A stretch of DNA of 64,000 bases, taken from positions 186,001 to 250,000 of the forward strand of contig JAEUJW010000067.1 of NCBI GenBank assembly GCA_016793465.1, read 5' to 3'. Both the position numbers and the translations under genes were made by a program. Numbering within the stretch: the first letter of the stretch is position 1; each line of letters starts with the position of its first letter. The notes beneath the pieces are model-generated. The model was not told the DNA's origin and searched no databases. It worked only from the letters and a program-made list of their open reading frames with translations. This DNA is from Myxococcales bacterium (GTDB lineage Bacteria > Myxococcota > Polyangia > Nannocystales > Nannocystaceae). Below are positions 1 through 9,730 of this stretch, one piece after another.

Positions 1-846
1 GCCGGAGCGCGCCAGCAGGTCGACGCAGTCGGCGTGGTCCTGGTCGGCGGCGAGGTGGAGGGCGGTGCGGCCCTGCACGTTGGTGATCGTCACGTCGGCG
101 CCGGCGGCCAGCAGGGCGGAGACGACGGCGGTGTGGCCCTTGAAGGCGGCGACGACGAGCGGGGCGGGCAGGCCGGGGAAGCGGGGGTCGCGGGCGTTCG
201 GGGATACGCCGGCGGCGAGCAGGCGGGCGAGCTCGGCGAGGTCGTCGTCGCCGGCGGCGGTGTGGAGGCTGCGTTCGTCGTGGCGGCGAGCGGTGGACGG
301 GCTCTCGGCGAGGAACCACGGCGAGTCGACGACGGCGGCGAGGGCCTCGACGAGGGCGGCGGCGACGGGGCGCGGGGTGACGGCGGCGGCGCGGGCCTCG
401 ACCTCGGCGTACCAGGTGTCGAGCAGGGCGGGCTCGCTGCCCTGGCGCAGCAGGGCGAAGCCGGTCTGCACGGCCATGGCGGCGCTGGCGGGGTCGTCGT
501 CGGCGACGCGCAGCTCGAGGGCGCGGCCGATGAGGTTGAGGGCCTGGCGCGGGTCGCCGGCGTGGAGGGCCATCTCGGCGCCGACGGAGTGCAGCCAGGC
601 GGCGTTCTTCGCCGAGATCGTCATGGGTTTGGCGGGCGGGCTGGTGAGCACGCGCAGGCCCTCGCCGTGGCGGCCGAGGCGGTAGAGGCAGCGGATGCGG
701 TAGTCGCGGGCCCAGCCGAGCTGCGCGGGGTCGACGCGGCGGGCGGCGAGCAGGTCGGCCTCGAGGGCCTCGGCGAGGCGGAGCGCGTCGATCGGCGACG
801 TCTCGAGGGTGCGCGCTAACTCGGTCATGCGGGCGGGGAAGTCCAT
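1..846 (-). CDS. Ankyrin-repeat protein, C-terminus cut off by left edge
   Basis: Reading the minus strand from the ATG at 846 gives 282 codons without a stop, so the gene runs off the left edge. The first ~190 residues are Ala/Leu-rich and helical (TPR-like in character, not assigned). The end of the visible part carries ankyrin repeats: 'DLAELARLLAAGVSPNARD', 'GHTAVVSALLAAGAD' and 'GRTALHLAA'. Ankyrin repeats bind proteins, so an adaptor role is likely; the partner is unknown. An AAGGA lies 11 nt before this ATG. An in-frame ATG four codons upstream (858) is possible but sits on top of that ribosome site. A TTA leucine codon near the start is unusual for this GC-rich sequence. It is divergent from the MerR gene. 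Confidence 0.8.
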   Translation of the reverse strand, partial: MDFPARMTELARTLETSPIDALRLAEALEADLLAARRVDPAQLGWARDYRIRCLYRLGRHGEGLRVLTSPPAKPMTISAKNAAWLHSVGAEMALHAGDPRQALNLIGRALELRVADDDPASAAMAVQTGFALLRQGSEPALLDTWYAEVEARAAAVTPRPVAAALVEALAAVVDSPWFLAESPSTARRHDERSLHTAAGDDDLAELARLLAAGVSPNARDPRFPGLPAPLVVAAFKGHTAVVSALLAAGADVTITNVQGRTALHLAADQDHADCVDLLARSG

Positions 847-1017
847 GCGGCGTGCCATCCTTCGCGGGACGCACGAGCAAGCGCCGTGCCACCGGAGCGG
901 GTTCGCAGGCGGCGGGCGGCCGCGCGGCCCGGTGTGTCGAAACGGTGCAGTGTATTTAATTGGGTCGGTCGAAATTTTTTGATCGCGGGGGCTTGCACCT
1001 CACGCGGCGGGAGGTCG

Positions 1018-1023
1018 TAACGT
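1018..1023 (+). promoter_or_regulatory. Candidate -10 box (TAACGT) of the MerR gene
   Basis: TAACGT ends 9 nt before the ATG at 1033, and no Shine-Dalgarno sequence follows. Transcription starting about 7 nt downstream would give an almost leaderless mRNA. The divergent region (847-1032) also contains the AT-rich patches ATTTAATT and AAATTTTTTGATC, which could form the opposing promoter or a MerR operator. No clear operator dyad was found. Confidence 0.4.
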
Positions 1024-1032
1024 CGCGGGGCC

Positions 1033-1773
1033 ATGACGAGCGAGTGGACATTATTGAAGGTCGGGGAGCTGGCCGAGCGGACCGGGCTGACGGTGCGCAC
1101 GCTGCACTACTACGAGGAGATCGGGCTGCTGGTGCCGTCGCACCGCAGCGGGGCGGGGCACCGGCTGTACACGGCGGACGACGTGGGCAAGCTGCACCGC
1201 ATCGCCCTGCTGCGCGGGCTCGGGCTGACGCTCGAGCAGGTCGCGGGGGCGCTGCTGATGCAGGAGCCCACGCCGCTGCTCGCGCTGGTAGAGCGCCACT
1301 TGCAGGCGGTCGAGGCGAGGATCGCCGAGCAGGCGCAGATCCGGGGGCGGCTGGTGGCGCTGGTGTCGCGGCTGCGCGATGGAGACGAAGTCGGGATCGA
1401 TCGGCTGATCGACAGCATCGAGGTGATGACCATGATCGAGAGGTATTACAGCGAGGAGCAATTGGCGACGCTGCGGGCGCGGGCCGAGGCGATGGGGCCG
1501 GAGGCCATGCGCGCGGCCCAGCAGGGCTGGCAGGATCTCTTTAAAGAGGTGCGGGCGGCCGTCGATCGCGGGGCGGCGCCCGGGGACGCCGACGTGCAGG
1601 AATTGGCGGGGCGCTGGCGCGGGCTCATCGAGGCGTTCACCGGCGGGGACGCGGGCGTCCGTCGGTCGCTGCAGGCCATGTACTCCGAGAACCCCGAGAT
1701 GAAGACGCGGGGCGGCGGGGACCCGGAGGTCCACGCGTTCATGCAGCGGGCGCTGGCGGTGCGCGGCGCTTGA
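1033..1773 (+). CDS. MerR-family regulator with TipAS-type effector domain
   Basis: This 246-residue protein starts with a MerR winged-helix DNA-binding domain (residues ~5-75: 'VGELAERTGLTVRTLHYYEE', then 'GHRLYTADDV'). A dimerisation coiled coil follows (~80-125). The C-terminal helical domain (~135-245) has the features of TipAS ('YYSEEQLATL', 'MYSENPEM'), which binds drugs such as thiopeptides in TipA. It therefore probably activates genes in response to a bound small molecule. Targets are unknown, but MerR proteins often act at their own divergent region, here shared with the ankyrin gene. Its last 35 bp overlap the convergent membrane-protein gene. Confidence 0.88.
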   Translation: MTSEWTLLKVGELAERTGLTVRTLHYYEEIGLLVPSHRSGAGHRLYTADDVGKLHRIALLRGLGLTLEQVAGALLMQEPTPLLALVERHLQAVEARIAEQAQIRGRLVALVSRLRDGDEVGIDRLIDSIEVMTMIERYYSEEQLATLRARAEAMGPEAMRAAQQGWQDLFKEVRAAVDRGAAPGDADVQELAGRWRGLIEAFTGGDAGVRRSLQAMYSENPEMKTRGGGDPEVHAFMQRALAVRGA

Positions 1774-2437
1774 CCGCCTCGGTGACGTCGAGGACCGTCT
1801 TCCACTGCTCGAGCTGGCGGGCCTTGGCGTCCTCGATCTCGTCGAGCGTGCGCATGCGCAGGCGCAGGTTGGTGGCCATGGCGTCGGCCATCTCGGCGAG
1901 CTGGGCCGAGCGGGCGGCGCGGCGGAACGGCTGCCACTTCAGCACGACGACGGCGAGCACGACGAGGCCGCCGAGCACCGCGCCGGCGGCCGCGCCGACG
2001 TCGCCGTGCATGGCGGTGTAGAGGCCGGCGCCGAGCACCACGAGGGCGACGGCGCCGACGGCGAAGGTGGCCTGGCGCAGGCGGGCGTTGCGGCGGCGCA
2101 GCTGCTGGGCGGAGCGCAGGGCCAGCAGCTCGAGCTCGTGGAGCGGCTTGACGGCGAACGCGTCGGGGGCCTCGACGCCGCTCAGCAGGCTGGTCGACCA
2201 CGACTTGGGGGCGGGGCCGTCGACGCCGCTGAGGTTGGCGTTGACGTTGGCGGTCGACGGCGGGCGGCCCTGGGGGTGGACGGTGTCGTCGCCGTTCTTC
2301 GCGATGTCGCGGGCGTCGAGCACGGTGTCGGCGACGGCGGCGTCGCGGATGGCCGAGTCGGCGCGCTGGCGCAGCTTCTTCAGGCCGGCGGCGATGGCCG
2401 GGCTGTTGCGGGCGGCTTCGAGGAGGAACTCGCTCAC
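1739..2437 (-). CDS. Two-TM membrane protein of unknown function
   Basis: The 232-residue protein starts with GTG at 2437. Its N-terminal ~110 residues are soluble and include a polar stretch. Two adjacent hydrophobic helices follow (residues ~142-160, 'ATFAVGAVALVVLGAGLYTA', and ~168-187). A basic, coiled-coil-prone C-terminal tail (~195-225) probably lies in the cytoplasm. The TM hairpin flanked by helical segments resembles the 2-TM domains associated with TRADD-N-like or conflict-system proteins, but this is only a visual likeness. It lies convergent to the MerR gene, with a 35-bp overlap. No function is proposed. Confidence 0.65.
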   Translation of the reverse strand: MSEFLLEAARNSPAIAAGLKKLRQRADSAIRDAAVADTVLDARDIAKNGDDTVHPQGRPPSTANVNANLSGVDGPAPKSWSTSLLSGVEAPDAFAVKPLHELELLALRSAQQLRRRNARLRQATFAVGAVALVVLGAGLYTAMHGDVGAAAGAVLGGLVVLAVVVLKWQPFRRAARSAQLAEMADAMATNLRLRMRTLDEIEDAKARQLEQWKTVLDVTEAVKRRAPPAPAA

Positions 2438-2593
2438 GGTGGCCGGTGCGAGCTTGCCACGGCTTGGCCGCGCGATGCAGCGGGCGAGGTCGGGCGCGGG
2501 GACGTGAGCTTTATGGGGCGATGCGGCGGAGCAGACGTCGGGATCCGGCTCGGGGGCGATCGGTGCGGGTGGTCGGCCGCGACGATCGCGCCG

Positions 2594-3991
2594 TCAGATC
2601 CGGACGCGGCGACCGCCGCCGGGCAGGCCGCTATAGATCGTCGGCGAGGCCAGGCCGAGCCACGGATCGCCGCGCGGGGTCAGGAACAGTTCGCTGTACA
2701 GCCAGCGGTTGAGCGGCTCCAAGTCCTGGGCGGCGGCGGCGACGAACCGCTGGTGGATCTGCTTGTGGAGGTCGTACTCGTTGCGCAGGGTGTCGAGGGC
2801 CACGGCGCGGCGGAGGGCGGCGAGCGCCTCGGCGAGCTCGGCGGCGTCGCGGGCGGGGTCGCCGGTGCGCCACTGCTGCTCGCGGATCATCGCGAGGCTG
2901 GCGTCGGACAGGCCGACCGCGGGCGCGTGGCGGTCGGCGAGGCGCTCGAACAGCTCGGCCTCGGAGAGGGTCTCGACCGGCTCGCCGAGGCCGCGCAGCA
3001 GCGGGGCCTCGACGGCCATCTTGCCGACGGCGATCGGGGCGGCCCGGCCGGCGCGCGGGGCCGGCTCGGGCGCGGCGAGCCGCGGCTGCGGGGGCGTGCG
3101 CGAGGGCTGGCCGATCGCCCGCATCTCGTCGTCCCACGCGCGCACGAGCGCGCCGAGGCGGGCCTCGTGGTGGCGGCGCACGACGGCGGCGAAGGCCTCG
3201 CCCTCGAGGGCGGCGGCGGCCCGCGCGAGCGCGCCGGCGCGGCGCAGGCCGTCGGCGAACACGGCGGGCTCGACCAGGCCGGGCAGGGCGTCGACGGGGC
3301 GGCCGGCGGCGTCGAGCACGTAGTGCACGCTGTTGCCGGTGATCGTGGTCTCGACGCTGCGGCCGTCGCCGAGGTCGATGGTGATCTTCGGGGCGGGGCG
3401 CTCGCTCTGCCAGTGGAGCACGAACTGCTCGCGCAGGATGGCGCCGACGGTCGGGTCGGGGTAGAGGAGGGCGCGGAAGAACCGGCTGTTGGCGCAGCTC
3501 AGCTCGTCGGTGAGGTCGCCGAGCAGGCGCAGCGAGAGGATCGGCTTGCCGCTGGCGCGGGCGGCGTCGCGGGCGGCGGCGAGGTCGGTGTACCAGTAGA
3601 GGCGGGCGGCGGCGCAGTCCTTCTGGGCGCAGACGCTGTCGAGGGCGTCGGCCTCGCGGGTGTCGGCGGCTGTCCCCGGGGACAGGCCTAGCAGCCGCGC
3701 GAGGGCGCCCGACGGCGCGGCGGCGGGGGCGGGCGGCGCGGCGGGGTGGCGGGCGAGCAGGGCGGCGAGGCCGGCGGGTCCGGCCGCGCGCAGGCGGGTG
3801 CGGGCGTCGGCGGCGACGGCGGGGTCGTCGGCGACGGCGAGCTCGGCGAGCTCGGCGAGGGACAGGGGGCGGGCCTGCGCCGGCGCGGGGGCGGCGGCGG
3901 GCTCGGCCGCGCAGGCTGTCACGCCCGGGGTCGGGAGGGCGAGCAGGAGGAGTGCGCCGAGGATGGTTCGCCGGGTGCTTCGCGTGTGCAT
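2594..3991 (-). CDS. Lipoprotein with a thioredoxin-like middle domain
   Basis: The chosen start is the ATG at 3991 (465 residues), which opens a signal peptide ending in the lipobox-like 'VTAC'; the open frame extends upstream but has no signal there. After an Ala/Pro-rich linker, residues ~120-240 look like a thioredoxin-like domain ('ASGKPILSLRLLGDL', 'SCANSRFF', 'ILREQFVLHW'). It lacks a CxxC pair, so redox activity is doubtful. The remaining ~220 residues are helical and unassigned. The protein is probably anchored in the outer or inner membrane facing the periplasm. A GAGAGG precedes the start. The coiled-coil gene at 4088 is divergent, 96 bp away. Confidence 0.65.
   Translation of the reverse strand: MHTRSTRRTILGALLLLALPTPGVTACAAEPAAAPAPAQARPLSLAELAELAVADDPAVAADARTRLRAAGPAGLAALLARHPAAPPAPAAAPSGALARLLGLSPGTAADTREADALDSVCAQKDCAAARLYWYTDLAAARDAARASGKPILSLRLLGDLTDELSCANSRFFRALLYPDPTVGAILREQFVLHWQSERPAPKITIDLGDGRSVETTITGNSVHYVLDAAGRPVDALPGLVEPAVFADGLRRAGALARAAAALEGEAFAAVVRRHHEARLGALVRAWDDEMRAIGQPSRTPPQPRLAAPEPAPRAGRAAPIAVGKMAVEAPLLRGLGEPVETLSEAELFERLADRHAPAVGLSDASLAMIREQQWRTGDPARDAAELAEALAALRRAVALDTLRNEYDLHKQIHQRFVAAAAQDLEPLNRWLYSELFLTPRGDPWLGLASPTIYSGLPGGGRRVRI
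3670..3685. repeat. 16-bp perfect palindrome CTGTCCCCGGGGACAG
   Basis: This is one of seven TGTCC-N4-GGACA inverted repeats in the window. It lies inside the Ala/Pro linker of the lipoprotein gene and encodes 'LSPGTA'. The same 16 bp recurs at 9869-9884 in an unrelated gene, again in a linker and again encoding 'LSPGTA'. Confidence 0.8.
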
Positions 3992-4072
3992 GGTGGCCTC
4001 TCGCCGCGAAGGTAGCCGGGGGCCCGCGGGGCGGATGTCAAGGCTGCGTAAAACGTCGGCGGGCGGATCCTG

Positions 4073-4078
4073 TAGAAT
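4073..4078 (+). promoter_or_regulatory. Candidate -10 box (TAGAAT) of the coiled-coil gene
   Basis: TAGAAT differs from TATAAT at one base and ends 9 nt before the ATG at 4088. No Shine-Dalgarno sequence lies between them, which fits a leaderless or near-leaderless transcript. Confidence 0.45.
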
Positions 4079-4087
4079 CCCGGCCGC

Positions 4088-4849
4088 ATGCAGCAGGACG
4101 ATACGCAGCAGGACGATCCCGGACCCGATGACGTCACCGCGGCGCTCAAGCGTCGGCTCGCGGAGGCCGAGCGCAAGCTCGACCAGCAGCGCGAGCGGGC
4201 CGACGCGCAGGCGCGCGAGCTCCACAGCCTGCGCGGCGAGCTGACGGCGACGCGCAAGCAGATGGACGTCGAGGTGGCGGCCCACGCCAAGTCGCGGCAG
4301 TCGCACGACGTGCTGCAGGGGCGCGTGCAGCAGCTCGAGGCGGCGGCGGCCGAGGCCAAGCGCGAGGTGCAGCGCCAGACCGGGCGGGCCGACCAGGCCG
4401 GCCGCGACCTCGAGGCGGCGCGGCGCGAGCTGGGCCACGCCCAGGAGGCGCTGCGCGCGGCCACCCAGCAGCTGCAGGCCTCGAAGGCGGCGGCCGACGA
4501 GGTGGCGGCGCTGCAGGCCAGGCTGGCGGCGGCGGCCGAGCAGCGCCAGGCGCTCGAGAGCGAGGTGGCGGCGCTGCAGCAGCGGGCGGCGGCGGAGCAG
4601 GCCGCCGCGCTCGCGGCGAACGAGAGGCTCGAGGCGCTGCGCAAGGACGCCGCCGTGTTCGAGGAGCGGCTGGCCCAGGTCAAGCGGGCGCTGGCGGCCG
4701 AGGCGGCGGCCCACGAGGACACGCGCAAGCGGCTCGAGGTGCAGCGCGAGGCGGCCTCGGCGGCCCGGCGCAAGGGGCAGCGCAAGCTGGCGGGCATCAT
4801 CGGCGGCACGGCGATCGCGCTGGCGGCGTTGCTGCGCCGCCGGGCGTGA
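4088..4849 (+). CDS. Long coiled-coil protein with a C-terminal membrane anchor
   Basis: Residues ~15-225 of this 253-residue protein form an almost continuous charged heptad coiled coil, rich in Ala, Glu, Arg and Gln ('LKRRLAEAERKLDQQRERAD'). The end carries a short hydrophobic helix (~233-248, 'LAGIIGGTAIALAALL') followed by Arg residues, which suggests a tail anchor with the coil in the cytoplasm. No catalytic motif is visible, so a structural or scaffold role is likely. The gene is divergent from the thioredoxin-like lipoprotein gene and convergent with murD. Coiled coils of this type are common and homology alone would not assign a function. Confidence 0.7.
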   Translation: MQQDDTQQDDPGPDDVTAALKRRLAEAERKLDQQRERADAQARELHSLRGELTATRKQMDVEVAAHAKSRQSHDVLQGRVQQLEAAAAEAKREVQRQTGRADQAGRDLEAARRELGHAQEALRAATQQLQASKAAADEVAALQARLAAAAEQRQALESEVAALQQRAAAEQAAALAANERLEALRKDAAVFEERLAQVKRALAAEAAAHEDTRKRLEVQREAASAARRKGQRKLAGIIGGTAIALAALLRRRA

Positions 4850-4927
4850 GCGGCGACGCGGCTGAGCCGCGGACGGCGGGCGAGCTGTCGCTCGCCGTCG
4901 GCGATGGACGCGGGCGCGGGCGGCGGC

Positions 4928-6286
4928 TCAGGTGAGGTCGTAGACGCAGGCGGCGAACACGTCGCCGCGCTCGCCGTAATTTTTAAACCAGTCGTAGCTG
5001 GCGCACGCGGGCGAGAGCACCACGGCGTCGCCGGGGCGGGCGAGGCCGCGGGCGGCGGCCACGGCGGCGGGCATGCTGGTCGCGCGCACGGTGGGCACGA
5101 CGCCGTCGCCGACGGCGAAGAACGTCTCGGTGGACTCGCCGATGGCGACCAGGCCGGCGCCGGCGCGGGCCAGCAGGGCGCGCAGCGGGGCGAGGTCGTC
5201 GCCCTTGGCGCGGCCGCCGGCGATCAGCACGACCTTGCGGTCGAAGCCGTCGAGGCTGGCGAGCACGCTGGCGACGTTGGTGGCCTTGGAGTCGTCGTAG
5301 TAGGTCACGCCGTCGAGCTCGCGCACGAGGACCATGCGGTGCGGCAGGCCCTCGAAGGCGGCGAGGCCGGCGGCGCAGGCCTCTGGGGCGGCGCCGAGGT
5401 GGCGGGCGGCGGCGAGGGCGAACAGGGCGTTCTTGCTGTTGTGGCGGCCGGCCAGGCGCAGGGCCGAGCGCGCGTAGCGCTCGCCGCCGGGCAGCGCGAG
5501 CGTGTGCCCGGGGCCGGGGCCGAGGATGCTCGCGACCTGGCCCTCGGGACCTGTCCCATCGACCAGCACGGTGCGGCCGCGCGGCACGCGGGCCTGGAAG
5601 TAGGGCGTCCAGGCGTCGCCGCCGTCGAGCAGGGCCAGGCCGTCGGGCGCGAGGTCGGTGAACACGCGGGCCTTGGTGGCGGCGTAGTCCTCGAGGGTCG
5701 CGTAGCGGTCGAGGTGGTCGGGCGTGAGGTTGAGGACCATGGCGACGTCGACGGTGGTGCCGGCGAGCGTCTCGAGCTGGAAGCTCGAGCACTCGAGCAC
5801 GAGGCTGTCGGGGCGCTGGGACGTCATGAGGGCGGCGGCGAGGGGGATGCCGAGGTTGCCGCCGACGAACGGCGACCAGCCGGCGGCCGACAGCAGGGCG
5901 CCGGTGAGGGCGGTGACGGTCGACTTGCCGTTGGTGCCGGTCACGAGCACGGTCGGCAGGCGGCCCCAGCGGTCGTCGGCGATCGCCAGGGACAGCGACA
6001 TCTCGCCGTGCACGGCGGCGCGGGGGGCGAGGCGGGCGTGGTCGGCGAGGAAGGCCGCGGGCGGGACCCCGGGCGAGAGCACCAGCATGTCGATGCCGGC
6101 GTAGGCGGGCTCGGGCGGGCTGGGGGCGCCGAACACCGGCACGACCCCGGGCGGGGCCACGGCCGCGGGGTTGCGGTCGTAGAGGCGCACGCGGGCGCCG
6201 AGGCCGGCGAGCAGGGCGGCCGCGGCCTGGCCGCTGGCGGCGGCGCCGATCACGAGGGCGGTCTGGTCGGTCCAGGGGGTGCGCAT
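4928..6286 (-). CDS. murD: UDP-N-acetylmuramoylalanine-D-glutamate ligase
   Basis: MurD adds D-glutamate to UDP-MurNAc-L-Ala in the cytoplasm, the second amino-acid step of peptidoglycan synthesis. The 452-residue protein has a Rossmann-like N-terminal domain ('LVIGAAASGQAAAALL') and the ATP loop 'GTNGKST' (residues 117-123). The central ligase domain contains 'LNLTPDHLDRY', and the C-terminal domain contains 'YYDDSKATN'. The ATG at 6286 lies 5 nt after the mraY stop, so the two are co-transcribed and probably translationally coupled. Near the end, the 'DWFKNYG' codons form an AT-rich patch (4979-4990) that stands out from the GC-rich surroundings. Confidence 0.96.
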   Translation of the reverse strand: MRTPWTDQTALVIGAAASGQAAAALLAGLGARVRLYDRNPAAVAPPGVVPVFGAPSPPEPAYAGIDMLVLSPGVPPAAFLADHARLAPRAAVHGEMSLSLAIADDRWGRLPTVLVTGTNGKSTVTALTGALLSAAGWSPFVGGNLGIPLAAALMTSQRPDSLVLECSSFQLETLAGTTVDVAMVLNLTPDHLDRYATLEDYAATKARVFTDLAPDGLALLDGGDAWTPYFQARVPRGRTVLVDGTGPEGQVASILGPGPGHTLALPGGERYARSALRLAGRHNSKNALFALAAARHLGAAPEACAAGLAAFEGLPHRMVLVRELDGVTYYDDSKATNVASVLASLDGFDRKVVLIAGGRAKGDDLAPLRALLARAGAGLVAIGESTETFFAVGDGVVPTVRATSMPAAVAAARGLARPGDAVVLSPACASYDWFKNYGERGDVFAACVYDLT

Positions 6287-6291
6287 GGCGG

Positions 6292-7413
<1,122 letters not shown>

Positions 7414-7537
7414 GCCGCCTCAGCCCTTGCCACGGGTGCCGCCGCGGCCGCAAGAAAGCGGCCCGTTCACGGCCGAGAACGCCGGTCCATTCCCGGGCGC
7501 GGCGGGCGGCGAACGGGGCCGGCGGGCCCTGCGGAGC

Positions 7538-8053
7538 TCAGGCGCGGGCCTGGAAGATCCAGGCCCGCCAGACCTCGGGCACCTCGTGCTCCGGCAGGCG
7601 CTGCGCGACCGCCAGCGGCGACCACTGCGGGCGCCGCGGCTTGACCTTCAGGTGGAGGCCGGCCTGCTCGGGCGTGCGCCCGCCCTTGCGGCGGTTGCAG
7701 GCGCCGCAGGCGGCGACGACGTTGGTCCACGACGTCTTGCCGCCGGACACGCGGGGGACCACGTGGTCGAGGGTCAGCTCGGAGTCGGGGAAGTGCACGC
7801 CGCAGTACTGACAGCGGTGGTTGTCGCGCAGGTAGACGTTGCGCCGCGAGAAGCGGACCAGCTGGGGGCGGGCGCGGACGGTGCCGAGGAGGCGCACGAC
7901 GGCCGGGGCCTGGAAGCTGTGGCTGACGGTCCGCACCTCACGGTCGTACGAGGCCAGGATCTCGACCTTTTCGATGAAGCTCATGCAGAGGGCGCGGCGC
8001 CACGAGATCACCTTGACCGGCATGAACCCTTGATCGAGGACCAACGTTTTCAC
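7538..8053 (-). CDS. HNH endonuclease family protein
   Basis: The 171-residue protein has an HNH nuclease core at residues ~75-130. 'CQYCGVHFPDSELTLDHVVP' carries the first Cys pair and the catalytic His, and 'WTNVVAACGACNRRKGGRTP' carries the Asn and the second Cys pair. This zinc-bound ββα-metal fold cuts DNA. Stand-alone HNH proteins of this size with an N-terminal 'VLVLDQGFMPV'-like strand are common in many bacteria and their physiological substrate is not known. The GTG start at 8053 has a strong AAGGGAG site upstream. It is divergent from murF. No mobile-element context is visible, so a homing function is not supported. Confidence 0.85.
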   Translation of the reverse strand: MKTLVLDQGFMPVKVISWRRALCMSFIEKVEILASYDREVRTVSHSFQAPAVVRLLGTVRARPQLVRFSRRNVYLRDNHRCQYCGVHFPDSELTLDHVVPRVSGGKTSWTNVVAACGACNRRKGGRTPEQAGLHLKVKPRRPQWSPLAVAQRLPEHEVPEVWRAWIFQARA

Positions 8054-8196
8054 GGCGCTCCCTTCCCCCTCAACGCAGGGGGCTACGTTAGCACGGTGGG
8101 CCCGGCGTTCGCGGGTGACAAATACGCGCCGGCGCCGGGTGGGGGCCGGAACGCCGTCGACTGGCGGAACCCGGCGGGAGTTGCTAAGGGGGCGGG

Positions 8197-9579
8197 ATGC
8201 GCTGGACGGCGGAGCAATTGGCGACAGCGGCGGGCGGACGGCTCGTTCGCCGCGGGCAGCGGACGATCGCCGGTGCGTTCATCGACAGCCGCACGCCGGT
8301 CGTCGACGGGCTGTTCGTGCCGGTCGTTGCCGCTCGCGACGGCCACGACTTCATCCCCGCGGCCGTCGCCGGCGGGGCGGCGGCCGTGCTGCAGGCCCCG
8401 GGGCGCGCGCTGCCGGGCGGCGAGTGCACGGTGGTCGAGGTCGACGACACGCTGGCGGCGCTCGGCAGGCTGGCGGCCGCGGCCCGCGCGGGCATCCGCG
8501 GGCCGGTGGTGTCGGTGACGGGCAGCAACGGCAAGACGACCACGCGGGCCATGATCGCGGCGGTGCTGGCGACGCGGCACGCGGCGGTGCTGGCGACCCG
8601 CGGCAATTTCAACAATCACCTCGGCGTGCCGCTGACCCTGCTCGGCGAGCCGCACGCGGCCGACGCGGCGGTGATCGAGATGGGGATGAGCGCGCCGGGG
8701 GAGAACGACCGGCTCGGGGCGATCGTGCGGCCCGACGTCGCGGTGATCACGGGGGTGGCGATCGAGCACCTCGAGTTCATGGGCAGCCTCGAGGCGATCG
8801 CCGCGGCCGAGGCCGAGGTCGTGCCGCACCTGCGCGCCGGCGGGGTGGTGGTGGTGCCCGACGACGAGCCGCTGCTGACGCCGCACGTCGAGGGCGTGGC
8901 GCGGGCGACGTTCGGGGCGGGGACCGCGGCGGCGGTGCAGATCGTCGGGGTCGAGCAGGACGAGCGCACGCACGTGACGCTGCGGCTGTATGCGGGCGCG
9001 GCGTGGGAGGAGGTGCGGCTGTCGCTGGCGCTGTTCGGGGCGCACAACGCCCGCAACGCGGCGGCGGCCCTGGCGGTCGGGCTGCGGCTCGGCTGTCCGG
9101 TGCCGGCGATGCTGGCGGCGCTCGAGGCGGTGCAGCCGGTGGGGGACCGCGGGCGGGTGGCGAGGTTCGGGCCGCACCTGCTGATCGCGGACTGTTACAA
9201 CGCCAACCCGGGCTCGATGACGGCGGCGCTGACGGCTCTGGCGGCGCTGAAGGGGCGCTGGTCGGGGCCGCTGGTGGCTGTCCTCGGGGACATGCTCGAG
9301 CTCGGGCCGGACGCGCCGGCGCTGCACGCGGAGGTCGGGGCGCTGGCGGCGAGGCTGGGGCTCGACGCGGTGTTCACCTACGGGCCGCTGGCCGAGCACA
9401 CGGCGATCGCGGCCAAGCGCGGGGGGATCGCGGCGTGGCACGCGGGCGAGTCGATCGAGGACCTCATCGCCGCGGTGCGCGCCCGCTTCGGGGCGCGGCC
9501 GGGGGCGGTTCTCCTCAAAGGCAGCCGGGGGATGCGGCTCGAGCGGGTGGTGGCGGCGCTGGTCGAGGCGCCGGCGTAG
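8197..9579 (+). CDS. murF: UDP-MurNAc-tripeptide-D-Ala-D-Ala ligase
   Basis: MurF adds D-Ala-D-Ala to complete UDP-MurNAc-pentapeptide in the cytoplasm. The 460-residue protein shows the N-terminal substrate-binding region ('AGAFIDSRTPVVDGLFVPVV'). It also has the ATP loop 'TGSNGKTTT' (residues ~108-116) and 'GNFNNHLGVPLTLL'. The central domain has 'IEMGMSAPGE', and the C-terminal domain has 'DCYNANPGSM' and 'LGDMLELG'. All Mur-ligase signature positions appear intact. The ATG follows a GGGGGCGGG purine tract. The gene stands alone, divergent from the HNH gene and away from the other mur genes. Confidence 0.96.
   Translation: MRWTAEQLATAAGGRLVRRGQRTIAGAFIDSRTPVVDGLFVPVVAARDGHDFIPAAVAGGAAAVLQAPGRALPGGECTVVEVDDTLAALGRLAAAARAGIRGPVVSVTGSNGKTTTRAMIAAVLATRHAAVLATRGNFNNHLGVPLTLLGEPHAADAAVIEMGMSAPGENDRLGAIVRPDVAVITGVAIEHLEFMGSLEAIAAAEAEVVPHLRAGGVVVVPDDEPLLTPHVEGVARATFGAGTAAAVQIVGVEQDERTHVTLRLYAGAAWEEVRLSLALFGAHNARNAAAALAVGLRLGCPVPAMLAALEAVQPVGDRGRVARFGPHLLIADCYNANPGSMTAALTALAALKGRWSGPLVAVLGDMLELGPDAPALHAEVGALAARLGLDAVFTYGPLAEHTAIAAKRGGIAAWHAGESIEDLIAAVRARFGARPGAVLLKGSRGMRLERVVAALVEAPA
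9279..9292. repeat. TGTCC-N4-GGACA copy inside murF
   Basis: TGTCCTCGGGGACA fits the window-wide inverted repeat exactly. Here it encodes part of the conserved MurF 'AVLGDML' motif, so this copy may be coincidental and is weaker evidence than the others. Confidence 0.45.
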
Positions 9580-9717
9580 GCGGGGATCGGCGCGGCGCCC
9601 GGGCGGCTGTCCGGGTGACGCGAGGTGTGGCCCGGACGGCCCGGATCGCGGCATTACGGGCGATCCCACGAGGTTAATCGGGCCGATGGCGGCGCTGCGG
9701 AGCGGGCGCGGGACGGG

Positions 9718-9723
9718 TACACT
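9718..9723 (+). promoter_or_regulatory. Candidate -10 box (TACACT)
   Basis: TACACT ends 7 nt before the GTG at 9731 and no ribosome site intervenes. It supports 9731 rather than the ATG at 9686 as the start, because 9686 would lie upstream of the promoter. Confidence 0.42.
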
Positions 9724-9730
9724 GCCTGCC

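Noticed and set aside
2006..3691. Large plus-strand open frame (561 codons) over the lipoprotein gene
   Set aside because: Gly/Ala/Arg-rich translation without family features, antisense to genes with signal peptide and domains. Long chance frames are expected in very GC-rich DNA.
5535..5550. GGGACCTGTCCC in murD as another copy of the dispersed palindrome
   Set aside because: The half-sites are in the opposite order (GGAC then GTCC) with different spacing, so it does not fit TGTCC-N4-GGACA.
7538..8053. HNH gene as part of a homing or mobile element
   Set aside because: No intron, intein, repeats or integrase around it. The protein matches stand-alone chromosomal HNH proteins.
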